From Spirochaetota bacterium (GTDB lineage: Bacteria; Spirochaetota; Spirochaetia; SZUA-6), in NCBI GenBank assembly GCA_003641675.1, contig QNBI01000038.1, forward strand, positions 1 to 9,899: DNA of 9,899 bases. Reading direction: 5' to 3'. Position numbers and translations under genes: made by a program. The notes below the pieces were generated by a model. The model had not been told where the DNA came from. It was given only the letters and a program-made list of their open reading frames with translations, and ran no database searches. This document shows, piece by piece, positions 6,761 through 9,899 of this stretch (its first letter is position 1; each line of letters opens with the position of its first letter).

Positions 6761-7894
6761 ATGCCTGCAACAATTTCCAGGATTCACAAAAGGGACACAA
6801 TTAAATCTGTACTAATTGTAATCCCGTCTATTATCCTCATTGGTATCTTCGTATATGGTTTTATCGGGAATACTATATACACTTCTCTAACAGACTGGGG
6901 AACAAAAGCCGGCCTTGCTCTGCATCCTGTAAAGCACTTCATCGGACTCAGCAACTATAAAAGCCTCTTTACCGGTTTCATTCACGGCAGATTCAGGCAG
7001 GACCTTGTTAATATGGTTTTTTATTCTATCTTTTTATTAACAGGGACATTATTATTAGGATTCTTTTTGGCAGTACTTCTCGACCGTTCCGTAAAATACG
7101 AAGGCTTTTTTAGAACCGTCTTTCTCTACCCCATGTCCCTTTCTTTTATAGTTACCGGTACAATATGGAGATGGCTGTTAGCCCCAAGCGGAGGCGTAAA
7201 TCTTATACCTAAACTATTCGGTCTGCCGAAGAGTAATTTTTTATGGATAAGCAACAGGCAGGCTGTTTTAATATTTAACTGGCAGAATATTATAACAATT
7301 CTCTTAGTTCCTTTTGCCTTAATTATGATATACCTTTTAATCAGAAATATTTTAAAAAGAAACAGAAATAAAGTAATAACCTACTCAATACTTTCTCTGC
7401 TTTCATTTCTCTATATTTTTGTATTAAAAAATATTCTCCCGCCTATACTTCCCTTTAAAGAGTTGCACGGGTTTAAGCTCGCAACAATCGGCATTATAAT
7501 TGCAGCCATATGGCAGTATTCGGGATATACAATGGCCCTTTATTTGGCAGGTTTAAGAGGGCTCCCTGCTTCTATAAGAGAGGCTTCGAAAATTGACGGC
7601 GCCACCGAATTTCAGTACTACATTAAAATTGCAATTCCAAATATAAGGCCAATTACCTTAAGTGCAGTCATTATACTATCTCACATTTCACTAAAAATGT
7701 TCGACCTCATCTATGCTATGGCAGGAGCTGATAATATAAATACCGGCCATCCTTCCATAAATATGTATTTAACAACATTCAGGGCAAACCAATTTGCAAT
7801 GGGAGCAGCCATGGCTGTTATTCTTTTTATTATTGCAGCTCTCTTTATTATTCCATATATGCTGCATTCACATAGAGAGAGACAGGGTAAATGA
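6761..7894 (+). CDS. CUT1 ABC sugar permease, MalF/UgpA-like, with extra membrane segment
   Basis: 377 aa inner-membrane subunit pairing with the next gene. The start ATG follows a weak AGAGAGAG ribosome site. Hydrophobic helices lie at about 16-38, 85-107, 118-140, 176-195, 206-225, 240-262, 298-320 and 346-366. The EAA loop that docks the ATPase is REASKIDGATEFQYYIKIAIP (from about 273; Gly280), intact. CUT1 MalF/UgpA-type permeases are often near 290-300 aa; the surplus is about 75-80 residues at roughly 165-238, holding two additional hydrophobic helices joined by a basic loop (LKRNRNK) before the usual WQYSGYTMALYLAGL core. I have the impression that Thermus glucose permeases carry a similar insert, so it may be a clade feature. 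No sign of frameshift. The next gene overlaps by ATGA. Confidence 0.9.
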   Translation: MPATISRIHKRDTIKSVLIVIPSIILIGIFVYGFIGNTIYTSLTDWGTKAGLALHPVKHFIGLSNYKSLFTGFIHGRFRQDLVNMVFYSIFLLTGTLLLGFFLAVLLDRSVKYEGFFRTVFLYPMSLSFIVTGTIWRWLLAPSGGVNLIPKLFGLPKSNFLWISNRQAVLIFNWQNIITILLVPFALIMIYLLIRNILKRNRNKVITYSILSLLSFLYIFVLKNILPPILPFKELHGFKLATIGIIIAAIWQYSGYTMALYLAGLRGLPASIREASKIDGATEFQYYIKIAIPNIRPITLSAVIILSHISLKMFDLIYAMAGADNINTGHPSINMYLTTFRANQFAMGAAMAVILFIIAALFIIPYMLHSHRERQGK

Positions 7895-8718
7895 GAAAAA
7901 TCAACATTAACATAAACAAGAAATTATTCTACGCTTTTCTCACACTCCTCGCGCTTATTTATTTAATTCCGCTTTACATGGCTTTAGTTACTTCCCTTAA
8001 GAATCCGGCAGACATCAATCTACTTACCTCATGGGCTCTTCCCAAACACATTAACTTCGGTGGTTTTACACAGGCCTTTTCTCTTTTAAAGACTGACGTT
8101 TCCAACAGTCTTATTTTAGCTTTCAGTGCCACAATCATTTCCGCATTTGTGGGTTCCATTAACGGCTACGTTTTCTCCAAGAATAAATTTAAAGGAAGCG
8201 AAACAATATTTACACTGCTGTTATTCGGTATGTTTATTCCGTATCAGATAATTTTAATCCCTCTATTCCAGCTGTTAAAAACTATAGGCCTATACGGTTC
8301 TCTAACAGGTCTAATCCTTGCACATGTAATTTACGGCATACCAATTGTTACTCTTATATTTCGTAACTTCTACGATCAAATTTCAAATTCCATTATGGAG
8401 TCCGGAAGACTCGACGGAGCAGGTTATTTCGGGCTTTATTTCCGGCTAATACTGCCCCTCTCTATTCCGGGCTTCGTTGTAGTCGGAATATGGCAATTTA
8501 CACAGATATGGAACGAGTTTCTCTGGGGAATAACACTTACCCGGAAAAGTGCAAACCCTATTACCGTGGGTTTAGCCCAGCTGGCAGGCGGTCAGGCTGT
8601 AAGCTGGAACATACCGATGGCCGGAGCCCTTATGGCAGCAGTTCCTGTCCTTATTATCTATATTTTCTTAGGAAAATATTTTATCAAGGGCCTGTTATCC
8701 GGTTCTGTAAAGGAATAA
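7891..8718 (+). CDS. CUT1 ABC sugar permease, MalG/UgpE-like
   Basis: 275 aa, a normal length for the family. It begins inside the stop of the previous permease (ATGA), with AGGG as ribosome site, so the two subunits are translationally coupled. About six helices are visible: 13-33, 72-95, 106-129, 137-157, 192-213 and 243-263. The EAA loop MESGRLDGAGYFGLYFRLILP (169-189; Gly176) is present, with Ser in place of the second Ala. WQFTQIWNEFLWG after helix five is a MalG-class signature. It is the last gene of the operon. No ATP-binding subunit follows, and the next gene is on the other strand, so the importer must use an ATPase coded elsewhere, as many CUT1 systems do with a shared MsmK/MsiK-type protein. 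No clear terminator is seen in the 33 bp to the convergent gene. Confidence 0.92.
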   Translation: MRKINININKKLFYAFLTLLALIYLIPLYMALVTSLKNPADINLLTSWALPKHINFGGFTQAFSLLKTDVSNSLILAFSATIISAFVGSINGYVFSKNKFKGSETIFTLLLFGMFIPYQIILIPLFQLLKTIGLYGSLTGLILAHVIYGIPIVTLIFRNFYDQISNSIMESGRLDGAGYFGLYFRLILPLSIPGFVVVGIWQFTQIWNEFLWGITLTRKSANPITVGLAQLAGGQAVSWNIPMAGALMAAVPVLIIYIFLGKYFIKGLLSGSVKE

Positions 8719-8751
8719 GGATAAAGGCTTCCCCTTCCCTGCAGGACACAA

Positions 8752-9615
8752 TTACGGAGTGTATTCCCATCTAAAAACAACGGATACAGGAGTATGATCA
8801 GAGAGAGGTTTCTCATCTTCATCGATAAAATCACTATCTTCTGCAATATATCGAATCGGAGTAAATTTTACTCTATTCCCATTTCTAAACAGCACCTTGT
8901 CTATTCTGTCTTCTTCTGCATTTAAGAATGTTCTAACATCTTTCAATTTAAGCTCTTTTATCAATTCACCGAGAATACGTAAATCCTCGGGCCGTTCGCG
9001 TTTTAAATTCCAGTCACCAGCAATAATTACTGCCCTCTCGGTTCGCCCCTCTTTAACATTATCTATTAACTGTTCCGCCTCTGCTTTTCTTGCTTTAGAG
9101 TCCCCTTCTCCATGTCCTGCATCCATATGCAGGTTGTATATATCTATAATGACACCGGGGAAAATTTCATGTCTGGCGAAGGAAAAACCCTTTGGTGCAA
9201 GCACATCGCTGTCGTTTGTTAGAATACCGTAACGTTTTCGCCATTCCTTGCGGTAGTAATTTTTAAAAGGAAAATTCGAAAGCCTGTTAAGCCCGTCACC
9301 TGTTAAAAAAAGGCCCCCTTTGGACTTTTTGGATTTATAGGGATGCCTTGAGTATTTTAAGATTTCTTTATGAAAATAGAAATCTTCCTGCAGAAGTGCA
9401 ATATCAAATCTATTTAAGAGCCGTGATATTATCTCTGTGTTATGCGATGGGGTACTCTTCGAAATAAAATCCGGCAGCCCTGCGATATTGTAAGTAACAA
9501 GAGAAAAAATACCCGACTTGTATGTTTTCAGGGGCTGCCCGAAACTATCTCTTAAGGTTTCATTTCTATTTTTCACAAAGCACCCTGTTAAAAAATCAGC
9601 ACTAAAAAGAAGCAC
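8752..9615 (-). CDS. Endonuclease/exonuclease/phosphatase-family protein, probable lipoprotein, start uncertain
   Basis: 287 aa if started at GTG 9615-9613. The metal-dependent EEP fold is clear: TYNIAGLP (Asn43), LLQED (Glu77), IYNLHMDAG (His163, Asp165), AGDWNL (Asp201, Asn203), DRIDKVLF (Asp239) and LSDHTPVSV (Asp273, His274). The family hydrolyses phosphodiesters in DNA, RNA, inositol phosphates or sphingomyelin; the target here cannot be read from sequence. YNIAGLP, LAPKGF and YNLHMDAG suggest an exported EEP subgroup. FLTGC (C12) is a good lipobox, but the GTG start has no ribosome site and gives a short leader without basic residues. In another frame, TTG at 9638-9636 begins REILQLLCFFLVLIF and then stops; one extra base in the T6 run (plus-strand A's 9590-9595) would fuse it to LTGC. 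The gene may thus carry a frameshift or a sequence error at its start. It lies 4 nt, from that TTG, after the parvulin stop, so probably one operon. Confidence 0.78.
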   Translation of the reverse strand: MLLFSADFLTGCFVKNRNETLRDSFGQPLKTYKSGIFSLVTYNIAGLPDFISKSTPSHNTEIISRLLNRFDIALLQEDFYFHKEILKYSRHPYKSKKSKGGLFLTGDGLNRLSNFPFKNYYRKEWRKRYGILTNDSDVLAPKGFSFARHEIFPGVIIDIYNLHMDAGHGEGDSKARKAEAEQLIDNVKEGRTERAVIIAGDWNLKRERPEDLRILGELIKELKLKDVRTFLNAEEDRIDKVLFRNGNRVKFTPIRYIAEDSDFIDEDEKPLSDHTPVSVVFRWEYTP

Positions 9616-9642
9616 AGTAGTTGTAATATTTCCCGCAATAAC

Positions 9643-9899
9643 TTATCTTTCACCTGTTTTTTTTATTATATGATAGCCGAACTGAGTTTTAACTATTCCG
9701 CTTACTGCACCATGTCTTAACTTTTTAACAGCATCCTCGAAGGGTTTTGCCATTTTGCCAGGCCCGAACCAACCCAAATCTCCTCCCTTTGCTTTGCTGG
9801 GGCATGTGGAGAAATCCCTGGCAAGCGCCTGGAAGTTCTTGCCCTTCTTAACATCTTTTAAAAGCCGTTCCGCAAGGGCTCTATCCTTAACAAGAATAT
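9643..9899 (-). CDS. ppiC: Parvulin-type peptidyl-prolyl cis-trans isomerase (partial, 5' end missing)
   Basis: The last 84 codons are present; stop TAA is 9645-9643. The read begins ILVKDRALAERLLKDV and continues FSTCPSKAKGGDLGWFGPGKM and QFGYHIIKKTGER. This follows E. coli PpiC (93 aa) closely from its HILVKEE to its C-terminal QFGYHIIK, including the Cys-Pro-Ser site and the conserved Phe-Gly-Tyr-His. By that length only about 8-12 N-terminal residues are missing, so it is probably a stand-alone parvulin and not the tail of SurA or PrsA, though the missing part prevents proof. It catalyses cis-trans isomerisation at proline bonds during folding; without the N-terminus its location (cytoplasm or periplasm) is open. 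AGGTGAAAG at its end may serve as ribosome site for the next gene. Confidence 0.85.
   Translation of the reverse strand, partial: ILVKDRALAERLLKDVKKGKNFQALARDFSTCPSKAKGGDLGWFGPGKMAKPFEDAVKKLRHGAVSGIVKTQFGYHIIKKTGER

Noticed and set aside
8719..8751. Bidirectional terminator between the convergent permease and nuclease-family genes; palindrome CCTGCAGG at 8738-8745.
   Set aside because: Only very short stems can be drawn and no U-run is seen. The 8-bp palindrome has no loop and is probably chance.
8897..9232. Serine-rich plus-strand open frame of 111 codons.
   Set aside because: It is the antisense shadow of the conserved nuclease-family gene, with no ribosome site or motifs.

Overview
The window looks like a chromosomal segment from an AT-rich, Gram-negative-type bacterium with a periplasm, most likely a spirochaete of the Treponema/Spirochaeta kind. 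The grounds are a start of the solute-binding protein typical of spirochaetal sugar-binding proteins (hydrophobic stretch, then FATGTQEQ), relaxed lipoprotein signals, and heavy use of AT-rich codons (ATA, TTA, AGA). No rRNA or taxonomic marker is present, so this is inference. I see no mobile element, tRNA, rRNA or CRISPR array.

Layout. Positions 1-742 (minus strand, cut by the window start) hold a stand-alone RibD C-terminal/dihydrofolate-reductase-fold reductase. A 159-bp divergent intergenic region carries weak promoter candidates in both directions. A plus-strand block of six genes then runs from 902 to 8718: an AraF-like periplasmic sugar-binding protein (probable lipoprotein), a YesM-type sensor histidine kinase, a YesN/AraC-type response regulator, a glucose-type CUT1 solute-binding protein, and two CUT1 permeases. 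Three junctions are 4-nt ATGA overlaps (902 gene/kinase, kinase/regulator, permease/permease). The last two genes, on the minus strand and converging on the permeases, are an endonuclease/exonuclease/phosphatase-family protein (8752-9615, probably a lipoprotein with a disturbed N-terminus) and the C-terminal 84 residues of a stand-alone parvulin-type prolyl isomerase (9643-9899, cut by the window end).

How it may work. The first three genes look like a three-part sugar sensor: a periplasmic binding protein presents a ligand to a membrane kinase, which phosphorylates a DNA-binding regulator. The target is probably the importer just downstream. Its binding protein closely resembles the Thermus glucose-binding protein as I recall it, so glucose or a related hexose is the likely cargo. 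The AraF-like sensor has lost most of the arabinose-contacting residues, so its ligand is unknown. The operon encodes no ATPase, so the importer must borrow one from elsewhere.

The most unusual non-coding part is between the regulator and the importer. A perfect sigma-70 consensus promoter (TTGACA, 17 bp, TATAAT) overlaps the regulator's stop codon. It is followed by a leader of about 117 nt with a 12-bp long-range stem and repeated AGGTTTCTTT elements 20 bp apart. A 13-bp perfect hairpin separates the binding-protein gene from the permeases, which probably lets the binding protein be made in excess. The other notable anomaly is the T6 run at the start of the nuclease-family gene, where one extra base would join a good leader peptide to a lipobox.
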